Source: Bacteroidota bacterium
Lineage (GTDB): Bacteria > Bacteroidota > Bacteroidia > B-17B0 > Aurantibacillaceae
Direction of reading: 5' to 3'
Assembly (NCBI GenBank): GCA_025362395.1
Contig: JANYGK010000035.1
Coordinates: 1 to 64,000, forward strand
DNA length: 64,000 bases
How positions within the stretch are numbered: position 1 is the stretch's first letter; the number at the start of each line of letters is the position of its first letter. The notes below the pieces were generated by a model. It was not told where the DNA came from, made no database searches, and worked only from the letters and a program-made list of their open reading frames with translations. Positions 54,101-63,442 of the stretch are shown here, piece after piece. Position numbers and translations under genes: made by a program.

Positions 54101-57100
54101 ACTGCTTTAACAGCTAATGTTACACAGCCTGATGCTGTAACAGCTACAACAAGCGCGGCAAATATTTGTCCTGCAGGTTCAGTAACGTTAACAGCGGTTC
54201 AGTCAGGAACCGTAAACCCTTATACATTTTCATGGGTAGCAGTGCCTGTTGCAGGAAGCGGACTTTCTTCTTCAGTTCCGGGGAAAACACTTAACGTTAC
54301 TCCAACTGCCCCGGGAACTTATATTTATAGTGTAACGGCCACAGACGGTATTTGTACTACAACTTCTTCAGTAAGTGTTACCTCAAATAATCCTCCTGTA
54401 ATTACCGCAACTGCAAACCCGACAGTAATCTGTTCAGGCGCAAATGTGAATTTAAACGCAACAACTCCCGTTATCGCTTCAGGTTCCCTTACAGTGGGAG
54501 CCGGCAGCAGCACATCAAGTTTTGGCGGATCTCCATTTTATCACAGTTGGGGAGGAACTAAAGTGCAATACATTTATACGGCAGCGGAGTTAAACGCTTT
54601 GGGATTAAGTGCCGGTAATATTACATCCTTAGGGTTAAATGTTACAGTTGTAGGCATACCTTATGAAGGATTTACCATTAACGCTGGCACAACTACCCAA
54701 TCTGCTTTTGCAACTGCCAGTACTATTAACGGGCTAACACAAGTTTATTTAGGAACAGGTACCAATAACAGCTATCTGCCTACTGTAGGCATCAACACAT
54801 TTAATTTCTCTACTCCTATTAACTGGAATGGTACGGATAATGTGGTTATATCTATCTGCTGGAGTAACGCAACAACTGGAGGAGCTTCTTCTACCGTTAC
54901 CTGGGATAATTACGCAACTAATGTCGGCATGTATATCTACGCTGATAGCCAAACACCAAGTACAGTATGTAGTGCAACTACTACAATTCCCGCAAGCGGA
55001 GGTAGTTCTACAACAACCGGCCGGCCTCAAACTTATATTAACGGGCAAATACAAACATCAGGTGCAGGTCCTTTAACATGGCAATGGAACCCCGGCGCTA
55101 TAAATAGTAATACTACAACAGTTAACCCGGTAAATACAGGTACAGCAGCGGCTACAAAAATTTATACTATTACAGGTACAAATACATTAACCACATGTTC
55201 AAATACTGCTACTGTCAGCATATTGGTAAATCCTTTACCGGCTACACCTGTTGCGGTTAACGCAACACAGTGTGGTTTAGCAATACCAACAGCATCCGTT
55301 AGCGGTGGTACTTCTTATAAATGGTATGCAACTCCAACTTCAACAACTGTTTTACAGGCAGGGGCGAGTGCTAATTTTACAACGGCGATTAATGCAACTA
55401 CAACTTGGTATGTTTCTGCTTTTAACGGAACATGCGAAAGTGTAAGGGCTATGTTAACCGAATCGGTAACAATTCCTGATGGCGTTACTGCGGCATCCAC
55501 TTCAACTGCTATTTGCCCGGGCAGTACATTTACATTAACAGCAACAAAAACAGGTACGGTTAACACATATATTTATACATGGACGGCTACTCCTGCAGCA
55601 GGCAGCGGAATACCAACTTCTGTAACAGGTGCAACAACGGCTGTTACACCAACAACAAGCGGAACACGTGCATATTTGGTTACAGCGGTTGACGGTGTTT
55701 GTACAACAACCGCTTCTGTTAATGTTACATTAAATGCACCTCCGAATATTACTAATGCATTGGCTACGCCATCTATGGTTTGTTCAGGTGGAACTGTTGC
55801 ACTTAGTGCTATTTCAATTAACGCGGTTTCTTCTACAACCACTGTAGGTTCAGGAGCAAGTACAAGTGGTTCAGGCGGTTCTCCATTCTATCACGGTTGG
55901 GGCGGAGCAAAAGTGCAGTATATATACACAGCAGCAGAATTAGCAGCACAAGGATTAACTATTGGTAATATTACAAGCATAGGATTAAATGTAACAGCAG
56001 TTGGTCAGGCTTACAATGGATTTGCTATTAACGCAGGTACAACCAGTCAATCTTCATTTGTCGCTGCAAATACCATAAATGGATTAACACAGGTTTATTT
56101 GGGTGCAGGAGCAGGTAATAGTTATTTACCAACTGTAGGAATTAATACATTTAACTTTTCAACACCGATTTACTGGAATGGAACAGACAATGTTGTTATT
56201 TCTATCTGTTGGAGTAATGCTACCACAGGTGGTATTTCTTCTACTGTTCAGTGGGATAATTATTCAGGAAATGTTGGAATGTATATTTATTCTGATAGTC
56301 AAACACCTAGTACAGTTTGTAGTGCTACAACAACAATCCCTGCCAGTGGTGGTAGTTCAACTACTACAGGAAGGCCTTTAACTTATATCTCAGGTCAGAT
56401 AGGAACGAATGTAAGTAGTTCTATTAACTTTGTATGGAATCCGGGAGCTATTGCTACTAATACAGCCGTTGTAACTCCGATTAACACAGGAACTACAGCT
56501 GTAGCCCAGATATATACTGTAACAGCAACTAATACTGTAACAGGTTGTACAAATACAGCCACTACAAGTGTACTTGTTAATCCAATTCCTGTTACACCTA
56601 CTGCTTTTAACTCATTACAGTGCGGGGTTGCTATTCCAACAGCGTCTGTTACAGGTGGTACTTCTTATAAATGGTATGCTACTCCAACTGCTACAAATGC
56701 AATTCAAGCAGGAACAAGTCAAACGTACACTTCATCCATCAGTACAACCACTAATTTTTATGTAACGTCGTTTAACGGGAACTGTGAAAGTCCAAGAGTG
56801 ACATTAACAGCAAGTGTTACCGTACCTGATGCAGTTACTGCCTCTGTAGGAACAGCATCCATTTGCCCTAATACATCTGTAACATTAACAGCTGTTAAAA
56901 CAGGCACTGCTAATACATATGTATATACATGGACAGGCTCTCCTGTAGCGGGAAGCGGTATCCCTACTACTGTAACAGGTGCTTCAGTTACTATTACGCC
57001 TACATTATCAGGTACTTTTGTGTATACGGTTACTGCTGTTGACGCTGCTTGTACTGCTGTAAATACAACTACATTAATTGTGTTCTCTGCATTAACAACT

Positions 57101-58966
57101 CCGCCGGTAACTTCTTCATTACCAAACCCAATTTGTATCGGTAGCAGTGCAACGTTATCGGCCACGTTTGGAAATACGATTAACCCGGTTTACGCAGCTC
57201 CTCCTACAGTTTTTAATCCAACAAATGATGAAGATTTTGGTAATATCTCTTTTGGACCATTAGCAAACACAACAACTACCAATTCATTAATTGGTACTAT
57301 TGGAACAGCGTCAGGTACTGCCGGTGATTATTCTGACTTTACAGCTTTTGGGCCTTATACTTACATTAAAGGAAATACATATACGTTAACTGTAGGTTCT
57401 ATTACTACAGGTACCTCTTATAGCAATGCATTTGGAGTATACATTGATTATAACAGAAATGGTGTGTTTACGGATGCCGGTGAAGCGGTATATATATCGT
57501 CAGCTACTGTTAGCGGCCCTCATACAGAAACCACAACAGTAACGATACCGGCTTCTGCTTCTACAGGTGTTACAAGAATGAGAGTTATATCAAACGAAGG
57601 TTTAGTTACCGGTCCGGCAATGGCAGTTTATTATGGAGAATTTGAAGAGTATACATTAAATCTTCAACCTAATATTACTTATAACTGGACAAATGGCGTT
57701 ACTTCCGTAGGAACAACAAATCCTTTAACTGTAACTCCTGCAAGCAATACAACGTACAGCTTTACCGCAACAGATGGTAATGGATGTACAATCAACTCTA
57801 CTGCTGTAACGGTTACAGTAAATCCTTTACCTACAATAAATGCTGTTGCATCAAACACAACATCATGTGCGGCAAGTACAGTTACATTAACAGCAAGCGG
57901 CGCAACCACCTATTCATGGGTGCCTGCGGGCGGTACTTCTACAGTTGCTGTAGTAAGTCCTACTACAAGCACTGTTTATACCTTAACAGGTACAGCTTTA
58001 GGTTGTAGCTCTACTAAAACAGTAGGCATTAATGTTACACCTACGCCAACGGTTATTGCTTCAGCTTCGCCAAGCGTAATTTGTGCAGGGGCAACAGTGA
58101 GTTTAACGGCAAGCGGAGCAACTACTTACTCCTGGTCTCCTATTGGTGTAACTACTGCTACGGCAACGGCTACTCCTACTATTAATACTACTTACAGTAT
58201 AGTGGGTACCGCTTTAGGTTGTACAACCACAAAAACAGTTAATGTAACGGTTAACCATGTTCCTACTTTAACGGTAAGCGCATCAAGTTCTACGTTATGT
58301 ACTGCGGGGGCAACGGCTACGTTAATTGCAACAGGAACGTCTACAGCTTATGCTTGGAGCACAGGTGCAATTACAAACAGCACTGCAGTAACGCCAAGTG
58401 TAACATCAACCTATACACTTACAGGCACTAACAGCTGCGGTACTTCAACAGCAAGCACCATAGTAAATGTGGGTACAATACCAACATTATCGGCTGTAAC
58501 TTCCGCTACCATCATTTGTAAAGGTAATGCTGCGGTATTAACTGTTAGCGGAACAGCTACAAGTTATGCTTGGAGCACGGGTGCAATTACCACAAGCATC
58601 TCTGTTACGCCAACTATTACTACGACTTATTCGGTAACGGGTAACTCGGTATGCGGTGCGGTAACAGCGACAGTAGTGCAAAATGTATCGCCTTGTACGG
58701 GTATTGAATCCATCACAACATCAGATGATATCGGTATCTATCCTAACCCTGCAACGGATCATGTAACTATTTCGATCTCTTCTTACTTAGCTTCTAATAA
58801 CACACATGTGGAAATTACAGACGCTTTAGGCAGATTGATAATGAAAGAAAACTTAAATACGGATATGACTACCATCCGACTTAACAAACTGGAAGACGGT
58901 GTTTACTTCTTTAAAGTAATTACCAACAACCAAGTGGTGAAGATTGGTAAGGTGGTTAAACAGTAA
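51197..58966 (+). CDS. giant modular T9SS surface protein
   Basis: A 2589-residue exported protein. After a signal peptide (1-20) comes a DNRLRE-like domain (about 21-190). Ig-like modules follow, then a jellyroll-like domain ending in FDDINV (about 375-535). A first GEVED-type domain (about 681-834) contains VYIDYNRNGIYTDAGEAVY. Two and a partial third tandem units follow (about 894-2000), each with a WYATPT Ig-like module, a PVAGSG Ig-like module and, in the first two, a GGSPFYH-WGG domain (about 1097-1284 and 1544-1731). A second GEVED domain (about 1999-2154), further Ig-like repeats and a T9SS type A sorting domain (about 2510-2589) end it. Probable role: adhesion. Confidence 0.9.
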   Translation: MKRILLTGLCSIMLFVGIKAQTTVTITATGTAGSFNSGSVNAGGTKNDGDMITINSGANAGWAKFDLSSLPASAVVTAASCLFTTYSSITSGASNNLYGFIGNPAGIAGAALYTNCTSGTTFNNTTWTANALNTKVLNAAGISFIASNITSTQLCIGYARASTNTYNIYGYGAAAASLPKILITYTVPPACSGTPTSGTATASSTVFCTPRTINLNLAGSTSATGLTYQWLSSPTGVSYSSISSATNIAYSPIVSSTTYFQCVVSCGVSSSTSTPVMINYGPAPTGGTSVASQTYICASPNVALSTTGSSTVSGTTYQWQSSPNGSTWTSIPSQTLSTANPTISTTTYYQNVLTCGTGTAASSSIMVTVAPTVTNSISYSEGFEGITANDQLPNCSWAASSLGSICKTYTAATGSYNQIPKTGSKFASFRYGTAATGDYFYTNGLQLNAGMTYSASAGYITDGLTGWSEFSLLVGTSQSTTGLSNIVSATGALTNTVYVNVSNTFTVATSGIYYIAVKCIGNSSPWYLTFDDINVIAVPNPPVLNANSINLIGNQCIAAARTVTANITPGTNPLTSVVLSYSFNGVAQPTIALTGGNTTATSNWTGTIPVANPVNANVMWTITANDVTYARTLAGTSYNDEPLLGSIVTATSSSNPLCAGSSTTLSPIFSSSNPANYALPPAVTYPTSDEDIGNVLFGTLNNSSAINGLTGTIGTASGVAGSYSDFTTFGPYNFTAGNTYSMSLTSLQAATAYSNAFGVYIDYNRNGIYTDAGEAVYVSTVTTSGTHTETVSITIPATAKNGLTHMRVICNEGLVTGPTMPVYYGEYEEYMLNVSSANNGGGAMPTYTAYAWSNGTTIATTSTTVQSPAVNTTYSITATDANGCTITSAPLNVTVTPLPAAPTVTNSSQCGNGVPTAMVGGGSLYHWYATPTSTTVLQSSSSQFYTVSINTTTTFYVAAAVGTCESSRTALTANVTQPDAVTATTSAANICPAGSVTLTAVQSGTVNPYTFSWVAVPVAGSGLSSSVPGKTLNVTPTAPGTYIYSVTATDGICTTTSSVSVTSNNPPVITATANPTVICSGANVNLNATTPVIASGSLTVGAGSSTSSFGGSPFYHSWGGTKVQYIYTAAELNALGLSAGNITSLGLNVTVVGIPYEGFTINAGTTTQSAFATASTINGLTQVYLGTGTNNSYLPTVGINTFNFSTPINWNGTDNVVISICWSNATTGGASSTVTWDNYATNVGMYIYADSQTPSTVCSATTTIPASGGSSTTTGRPQTYINGQIQTSGAGPLTWQWNPGAINSNTTTVNPVNTGTAAATKIYTITGTNTLTTCSNTATVSILVNPLPATPVAVNATQCGLAIPTASVSGGTSYKWYATPTSTTVLQAGASANFTTAINATTTWYVSAFNGTCESVRAMLTESVTIPDGVTAASTSTAICPGSTFTLTATKTGTVNTYIYTWTATPAAGSGIPTSVTGATTAVTPTTSGTRAYLVTAVDGVCTTTASVNVTLNAPPNITNALATPSMVCSGGTVALSAISINAVSSTTTVGSGASTSGSGGSPFYHGWGGAKVQYIYTAAELAAQGLTIGNITSIGLNVTAVGQAYNGFAINAGTTSQSSFVAANTINGLTQVYLGAGAGNSYLPTVGINTFNFSTPIYWNGTDNVVISICWSNATTGGISSTVQWDNYSGNVGMYIYSDSQTPSTVCSATTTIPASGGSSTTTGRPLTYISGQIGTNVSSSINFVWNPGAIATNTAVVTPINTGTTAVAQIYTVTATNTVTGCTNTATTSVLVNPIPVTPTAFNSLQCGVAIPTASVTGGTSYKWYATPTATNAIQAGTSQTYTSSISTTTNFYVTSFNGNCESPRVTLTASVTVPDAVTASVGTASICPNTSVTLTAVKTGTANTYVYTWTGSPVAGSGIPTTVTGASVTITPTLSGTFVYTVTAVDAACTAVNTTTLIVFSALTTPPVTSSLPNPICIGSSATLSATFGNTINPVYAAPPTVFNPTNDEDFGNISFGPLANTTTTNSLIGTIGTASGTAGDYSDFTAFGPYTYIKGNTYTLTVGSITTGTSYSNAFGVYIDYNRNGVFTDAGEAVYISSATVSGPHTETTTVTIPASASTGVTRMRVISNEGLVTGPAMAVYYGEFEEYTLNLQPNITYNWTNGVTSVGTTNPLTVTPASNTTYSFTATDGNGCTINSTAVTVTVNPLPTINAVASNTTSCAASTVTLTASGATTYSWVPAGGTSTVAVVSPTTSTVYTLTGTALGCSSTKTVGINVTPTPTVIASASPSVICAGATVSLTASGATTYSWSPIGVTTATATATPTINTTYSIVGTALGCTTTKTVNVTVNHVPTLTVSASSSTLCTAGATATLIATGTSTAYAWSTGAITNSTAVTPSVTSTYTLTGTNSCGTSTASTIVNVGTIPTLSAVTSATIICKGNAAVLTVSGTATSYAWSTGAITTSISVTPTITTTYSVTGNSVCGAVTATVVQNVSPCTGIESITTSDDIGIYPNPATDHVTISISSYLASNNTHVEITDALGRLIMKENLNTDMTTIRLNKLEDGVYFFKVITNNQVVKIGKVVKQ
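53880..57190 (+). repeat. tandem long modules within the adhesin gene
   Basis: Units of about 1340-1360 bases start near 53880, 55221 and 56581. The first two have the same order (WYATPT Ig-like, PVAGSG Ig-like, then the GGSPFYH domain). The third keeps the first two modules and then passes into the GEVED domain. The proteins are very similar, whereas many third codon positions differ between units. Confidence 0.75.
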
Positions 58967-58985
58967 TAGTTTAATAAATTCAATT

Positions 58986-59017
58986 AAATGCCCTGCAAGA
59001 AATTGCAGGGCATTTTT
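58986..59017 (+). terminator. intrinsic terminator after the giant adhesin gene
   Basis: A perfect stem aaatgccctgcaa / ttgcagggcattt with a short loop, followed by T residues, 20 bases after the stop codon. Confidence 0.9.
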
Positions 59018-59419
59018 GTTATAAGGAATGTTAGGAACGTAAAGGACATTAAGTTGGGTTGTGACCGTTATAGATCTCCTTATTTTATAAATTACCTATT
59101 GTTATGATTTCTTTTTATTGCTATAAACAAAAACAATCATCCGTATACATATTATAATACCTTCAAGCTTTTAACCCGGGGTGCGTTTGCAATTATAATA
59201 TGGAGTACACTCTTTTATTTTGTACTAAGGTGTTTGTAGAGTAGGATTACCAATCTTTCTCTTTGCCAAAGCGCATGTGACTTTGTGCGTTTCACATTTT
59301 CCGCTCTTAGCCTCCTTTTCCTTTAAGACTATATTATAAAAGAATACAAAGGATTCTATAGGTTTGTACGTAGGCACAATATATTCCTGTACTATTTTAT
59401 ACATCACTTTTTGAATACT
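59018..59419. other. 402-base gap without a convincing gene
   Basis: The gap lies between the adhesin terminator and the 3' end of the MFS gene. A 60-codon minus-strand frame (59225-59407) is low in complexity and I do not support it. The stretch 59251-59310 contains ctttgtgcg-like text that faintly resembles the leader repeats. No RNA gene or insertion sequence is seen. Confidence 0.5.
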
Positions 59420-60640
59420 CTATGTTCGTTTGGGGCTTTTTATATTAGGTAAAAACCCTGTTATAATTCCCAGCAGGGGTAAGTAAGCACAGATATTAAA
59501 TACATATTCAATACTTGTTTTATCGGCTAACCTGCCTAGCAATGCTGAACCAATACCTGCAATGCCAAAAGCAAATCCAAAGAATAATCCTGAGATCATT
59601 CCTACTTTTCCGGGTAATAATTCCTGTGCATACACTAATATGGCTGAAAAAGCAGATGCCATAATAATACCTATGATCACGGATAAAATACGTGTCCAAA
59701 AAAGATCGACATGCGGTAACAACAATGTAAACGGTGCAATCCCTAAAATGGAAATCCAAATAATGATCTTTCTTCCGAACTTATCTCCCAACGGCCCTCC
59801 CAGAAAGGTTCCGGCAGCTACGGAAGCAAGAAACAGGAACAAATGAAATTGTGATTCCTGAACCGATAAATGAAATTTATCTATTAAATAAAATGTGAAG
59901 TAACTGGTGATGCTTGTTAAATAAAAATATTTGGAAAAGATAAGTACCAATAATATTATAATAGAAATAGTTACTTTCCTTTTCGAAAGCTCCTGTCTTT
60001 GTTCTGTAAACACTATTTTTCCGGAGGCCCTTAAAAACAAATGCGCTTTGTACCAATTACCCACTTTCGTTAATACAATCATACCCAAAACCGCAGCTGT
60101 AATAAACCACAATATATAAAATTGTCCGCGGGGTATAACAATAAGTGCAACTAACAATGGCCCGATAGCACTACCTGTATTGCCGCCCAATTGAAAAATA
60201 GATTGTGCGAGGCCGCGCCTACCGCCTGACGCATAGTAGGCAACTTTAGATGCTTCGGGATGGAAAATAGAAGACCCGATGCCAACACAACCTACTGCTA
60301 CTAAAATAGAATGAAAGCCTGATGAAACTGCCAGTAAAATAATTCCTAAAAACGTAAAAGCCATACCAACGGCAAACGAGTAAGGCTTTGGTTTTTTATC
60401 CGTATAATTGCCTACAAAAGGTTGGAGTATGGATGCTGTTAATTGAAATGTAAACGTGATCCACCCGACTTGCGAAAAGGTTAACCGGTAATTTGCTTTC
60501 ACCATCGGGTAAATAGATGGTATAACGGATTGCAGCATATCATTTAATAAATGAGCAAAACAAATTGAGAACAGGATTGGGTAAACCGTTTGTGAGGCTA
60601 TTGATGTGCTTTGTGGGGGAGTAGTAGAGCTTGCCTGCAT
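59420..60640 (-). CDS. MFS transporter, fosmidomycin-resistance (FSR) type
   Basis: About 406 residues with twelve hydrophobic helices. The start SICFAHLLNDMLQSVIPSIYPMVK is the FSR signature. The segment GFHSILVAVGCVGIGSSIFHPEASKVA, with the conserved HPE, follows, then GGPLGDKFGRK between the two halves. The family exports small drugs such as fosmidomycin; the true substrate here is unknown. ATG at 60640 is preferred to an upstream in-frame start because a promoter box occupies 60651-60658. Confidence 0.92.
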   Translation of the reverse strand: MQASSTTPPQSTSIASQTVYPILFSICFAHLLNDMLQSVIPSIYPMVKANYRLTFSQVGWITFTFQLTASILQPFVGNYTDKKPKPYSFAVGMAFTFLGIILLAVSSGFHSILVAVGCVGIGSSIFHPEASKVAYYASGGRRGLAQSIFQLGGNTGSAIGPLLVALIVIPRGQFYILWFITAAVLGMIVLTKVGNWYKAHLFLRASGKIVFTEQRQELSKRKVTISIIILLVLIFSKYFYLTSITSYFTFYLIDKFHLSVQESQFHLFLFLASVAAGTFLGGPLGDKFGRKIIIWISILGIAPFTLLLPHVDLFWTRILSVIIGIIMASAFSAILVYAQELLPGKVGMISGLFFGFAFGIAGIGSALLGRLADKTSIEYVFNICAYLPLLGIITGFLPNIKSPKRT

Positions 60641-60650
60641 ATTAAAAAGC

Positions 60651-60658
60651 CAAAGGTA
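60651..60658 (-). promoter_or_regulatory. Bacteroidota -7 promoter box before the MFS gene
   Basis: On the minus strand TACCTTTG matches TAnnTTTG, 10 bases before the ATG at 60640. It supports that start and a separate transcript in addition to read-through from mqo and DUF6526. The leader would be very short. Confidence 0.5.
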
Positions 60659-60669
60659 AGAGTTTGTTT

Positions 60670-61104
60670 TTAAAGTCGCATGGGATCGGGAAGCCAATTT
60701 TTAACAGCTCTTTTTATAGCGTCGGGAGATAAGTTTTCTGCGATCGTTTTTTGTATCAGTGTTTCCAATTCTTCGTCGGGCGCAAACCGCAATGCTAATA
60801 TATGTGACAGCGATAATTTGTGCTCTATTTCTTCGAGGCGTTTATGTGTTGCCACATAATACCTGAACCGTAACTCTAAGCGCGCTATGCGGTTTTGGTT
60901 ACCTAAGGCATAATGCTGTCTTAACATAAACGATAACCATCCTATTGTGGTTACCATAACCGTTAATACAAGCCAAAGCAGTTTATTATGACCTTGTGTA
61001 AATCCATATATACAAGCTGAAAATAATATAAGTATAACAGGATAAAACACAAAATGGTGTTGTGTATAGTACCTAATATGATTTTTATAATTTTGTTCTT
61101 TCAT
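60670..61104 (-). CDS. DUF6526 membrane protein
   Basis: A 144-residue protein with two membrane helices (about 18-36 and 42-60) and a charged cytoplasmic tail. The start MKEQNYKNHIRYYTQHH and the LELRFRYYVATHKRLEEIE segment match the DUF6526 pattern I recall. It begins 6 bases after mqo on the same strand. Function unknown. Confidence 0.8.
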   Translation of the reverse strand: MKEQNYKNHIRYYTQHHFVFYPVILILFSACIYGFTQGHNKLLWLVLTVMVTTIGWLSFMLRQHYALGNQNRIARLELRFRYYVATHKRLEEIEHKLSLSHILALRFAPDEELETLIQKTIAENLSPDAIKRAVKNWLPDPMRL

Positions 61105-61110
61105 AATTCG

Positions 61111-62625
61111 TTACGATTTTAATTCAGGTTCAAAATATTTTAAGTGAAGTGCATCGCTTGTATGCTTTCTTATAGAATAACAAAGGGTATCATCCTTTGC
61201 TAAGGATTGCCCGTAAGAAGGGATCATTTGTTTTAATTTTGCCTGCCATTCGGGTGATTGAATTTCTTTTTTGAAACATTTTGTCAATACATCCAACATA
61301 ATAGCTACCGACGTTGACGCGCCGGGTGACGCACCTAATAAGGCCGCTAAGGAACCGTCTTCAGCGTTTACTATTTCTGTACCAAATTCTAACACGCCGC
61401 CTTCTTCTTCATCTTTTTTAATGACTTGTACACGTTGCCCGGCAATAACTAATTCCCAGTCTTCCATGTGCGCTTCCGGGAAATATTCTTTCAGCGCCTC
61501 AAAACGTTCTTCATCAGACTGGCTTGCCTGTTTAATTAAGTATTTTGTTAAAGGTAAATTATGAATTCCTGCAGATAACATTGGTAATAAATTATCTAAT
61601 TCCAAGGATGATGCAAGATCCCAAAAAGAACCGTGTTTTAAAAATTTAGTTGAAAAGCCTGCATAGGGGCCGAATAATAGTGCTTTTTTTCCGTCAATAA
61701 CACGCGTATCTAAATGCGGCACCGACATTGGCGGAGAACCCACGGAGGCTTTACCGTATACCTTTGCAGCATGCCGGGCAATTACTTTTTCATTATTGCA
61801 TTTTAACCATTGTCCGCTTACGGGAAACCCACCGAAGCCTTCAGCTTCTTTAATGTCTGATTTTTCTAATAAAGGAAGCGCGCCCCCTCCTGCACCAATA
61901 AACACAAAGCCGGCAAGTAAATGTCTTTTTTCATGATCTTTTAAATTTTTTACGGTCACATTCCACTTACCGTTTTTTTCTTTATCAAGGTCACGTACTT
62001 CATGATTTAAATGAATGGTAACGCCGCCTTGCTTTTCCAAATGGTTTAATAGGATACGGGTTAAAGCCCCAAAGTTAACATCCGTTCCTGTTTCCATCCG
62101 GGTAGCTGCCACTTCGCTTCCGGGGTCTCTTCCTTCCATTACTAAGGGCATCCATTCTTCCAGTTGCGGCCACTTTTCAGAGTACATCATTCCTGCAAAA
62201 AGCGCATGATTTTTTAAAGCTTCAAAACGTTTTCTTAAATAAAACACATTATCACCGCCCCACACAAAGCTCATGTGCGGAATATTCCTGATGAATGCAT
62301 GCGGTGCCGGAATGGCTTTTTTTTCTACAAGGTATGACCAAAATTGTCTTGATATTTCAAATGATTCGGCTATTTTTTCAGCTTTAGAAATGTCTATAGA
62401 ACCGTCTTCGCGTTCGGGGGTATAATTTAATTCGCAAAAAGCTGAATGCCCTGTACCTGCATTATTCCATGCATCGGAGCTTTCTTCAGATACCGCATCG
62501 AGTCTTTCAAAAATTTCTATAGTAATATCCGGATTTAATTCTTTTAAAAACATGCCAAGTGTAGCACTCATAATTCCGGCACCGATTAAAACTACATCGG
62601 GCTGTTTTAAGTTAGATGTTTCCAT
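61111..62625 (-). CDS. mqo: malate:quinone oxidoreductase
   Basis: A 504-residue FAD-dependent membrane-associated enzyme that oxidises malate to oxaloacetate and passes electrons to quinone, replacing or adding to malate dehydrogenase in the citric acid cycle. The FAD-binding start VVLIGAGIMSATLGMFL is followed by the family segment SSDAWNNAGTGHSAFCELNYTPE. GGFPVSGQWLKC, LLGASPGASTSVAIMLDVL and the end IPSYGQSL also fit. Length is normal. It heads a minus-strand unit with DUF6526. Confidence 0.96.
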   Translation of the reverse strand: METSNLKQPDVVLIGAGIMSATLGMFLKELNPDITIEIFERLDAVSEESSDAWNNAGTGHSAFCELNYTPEREDGSIDISKAEKIAESFEISRQFWSYLVEKKAIPAPHAFIRNIPHMSFVWGGDNVFYLRKRFEALKNHALFAGMMYSEKWPQLEEWMPLVMEGRDPGSEVAATRMETGTDVNFGALTRILLNHLEKQGGVTIHLNHEVRDLDKEKNGKWNVTVKNLKDHEKRHLLAGFVFIGAGGGALPLLEKSDIKEAEGFGGFPVSGQWLKCNNEKVIARHAAKVYGKASVGSPPMSVPHLDTRVIDGKKALLFGPYAGFSTKFLKHGSFWDLASSLELDNLLPMLSAGIHNLPLTKYLIKQASQSDEERFEALKEYFPEAHMEDWELVIAGQRVQVIKKDEEEGGVLEFGTEIVNAEDGSLAALLGASPGASTSVAIMLDVLTKCFKKEIQSPEWQAKLKQMIPSYGQSLAKDDTLCYSIRKHTSDALHLKYFEPELKS

Positions 62626-62940
62626 AGGGTAAGGTTATAAATTATTAGGATTATAAACGATCATATTAACATTATTTTAATATAATTGTTTAACAATAAA
62701 TGATTCTTGCCACTGATTAATTACCTCTGTTACTGATTTACTTCTATTGTGTATTTGAATTGATGACAACTTCGAATTTATTAAAATATGAGGAATATAT
62801 TTCTATTAAGGAAATAAATATACACTTATAAAATAAATGTGTGGATAATAGCTTACACATACCGGCATTAAAATAGTATAAAAGTTAATAGTCCTAAAAC
62901 ATAGGAATAAATTAATATAAACCAACTAAAACTCATTAAC
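62626..62940. other. 315-base gap, divergent promoters expected
   Basis: The gap separates the divergent mqo and histidine-rich protein genes. It is very AT-rich (stretches such as attattttaatataattg) with no frame of note and no exact TAnnTTTG box on either strand. Confidence 0.5.
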
Positions 62941-63147
62941 ATGAAACACGATCATCACGAAAAGGCTGCGGAACATCATAAAAAAGCTGCAGACCACCAC
63001 ACTAAGGCTTCTGAACATCACAAAACAGGTAATGATGAAAAAGCAGCAGATCATGCACAAGCCGCAAACGGCCATGCAAAACATGCTGAAACTCATTCCA
63101 ATGAATCTGCTAAACACCATGCAGAAAATCACGGAAAGAAAAAATAA
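62941..63147 (+). CDS. histidine-rich small protein
   Basis: A 68-residue protein made of repeating AA(E/D)HH-type units: HEKAAEHHKKAADHHTKASEHHK, then AADHAQAANGHAKHAETH and SAKHHAENHGKKK. About a quarter of residues are His, with Ala, Lys and acidic residues completing an amphipathic-helix-like 7-residue period. It has no signal peptide. Metal binding (nickel, zinc or cobalt) or acid/stress buffering are reasonable guesses. A good terminator follows at 63157. Confidence 0.75.
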   Translation: MKHDHHEKAAEHHKKAADHHTKASEHHKTGNDEKAADHAQAANGHAKHAETHSNESAKHHAENHGKKK

Positions 63148-63156
63148 TTACTTAAG

Positions 63157-63187
63157 AAAAGGCTATCTAAACGGTAGCCTTTTTTTG
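63157..63187 (+). terminator. intrinsic terminator after the histidine-rich gene
   Basis: Stem aaaaggctatc / ggtagcctttt (one wobble) with a 5-base loop, then a run of T. It starts 10 bases after the stop codon. Confidence 0.85.
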
Positions 63188-63442
63188 TTTACTGAAGCGA
63201 TGTGTTTAAAGATTTAAAAATCGATTTTTTTATTTTTTAGTATAAATAAAGTAAGTCTAATGTCGGAGATGCGTATTTAATTAATTGTAATCCGTTAACA
63301 TACTTCGTAAATTATTAGGCTAATTTAATATAATTTATACTTGTTGATGAAGTGTATTTTGAAGCAATAATGTTACGTAATTCCCTTTTTAAATAATTAA
63401 AAGAGCAAATAAAAAATACAGGTATTATAAATGCATGAGTGA

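Noticed and set aside
53880-57190. Satellite or CRISPR-like array in the adhesin gene
   Set aside because: The repeats are kilobase-long coding modules in one open frame, not short direct repeats with spacers. No CRISPR array was seen anywhere in the window.
57679-57909. Minus-strand frames inside the adhesin gene
   Set aside because: They mirror the Thr/Val-rich coding repeats and have biased composition, as expected for shadows.
59225-59407. 60-codon minus-strand frame after the MFS gene
   Set aside because: Only 13 bases past the MFS stop, but composition and lack of motifs give no support.
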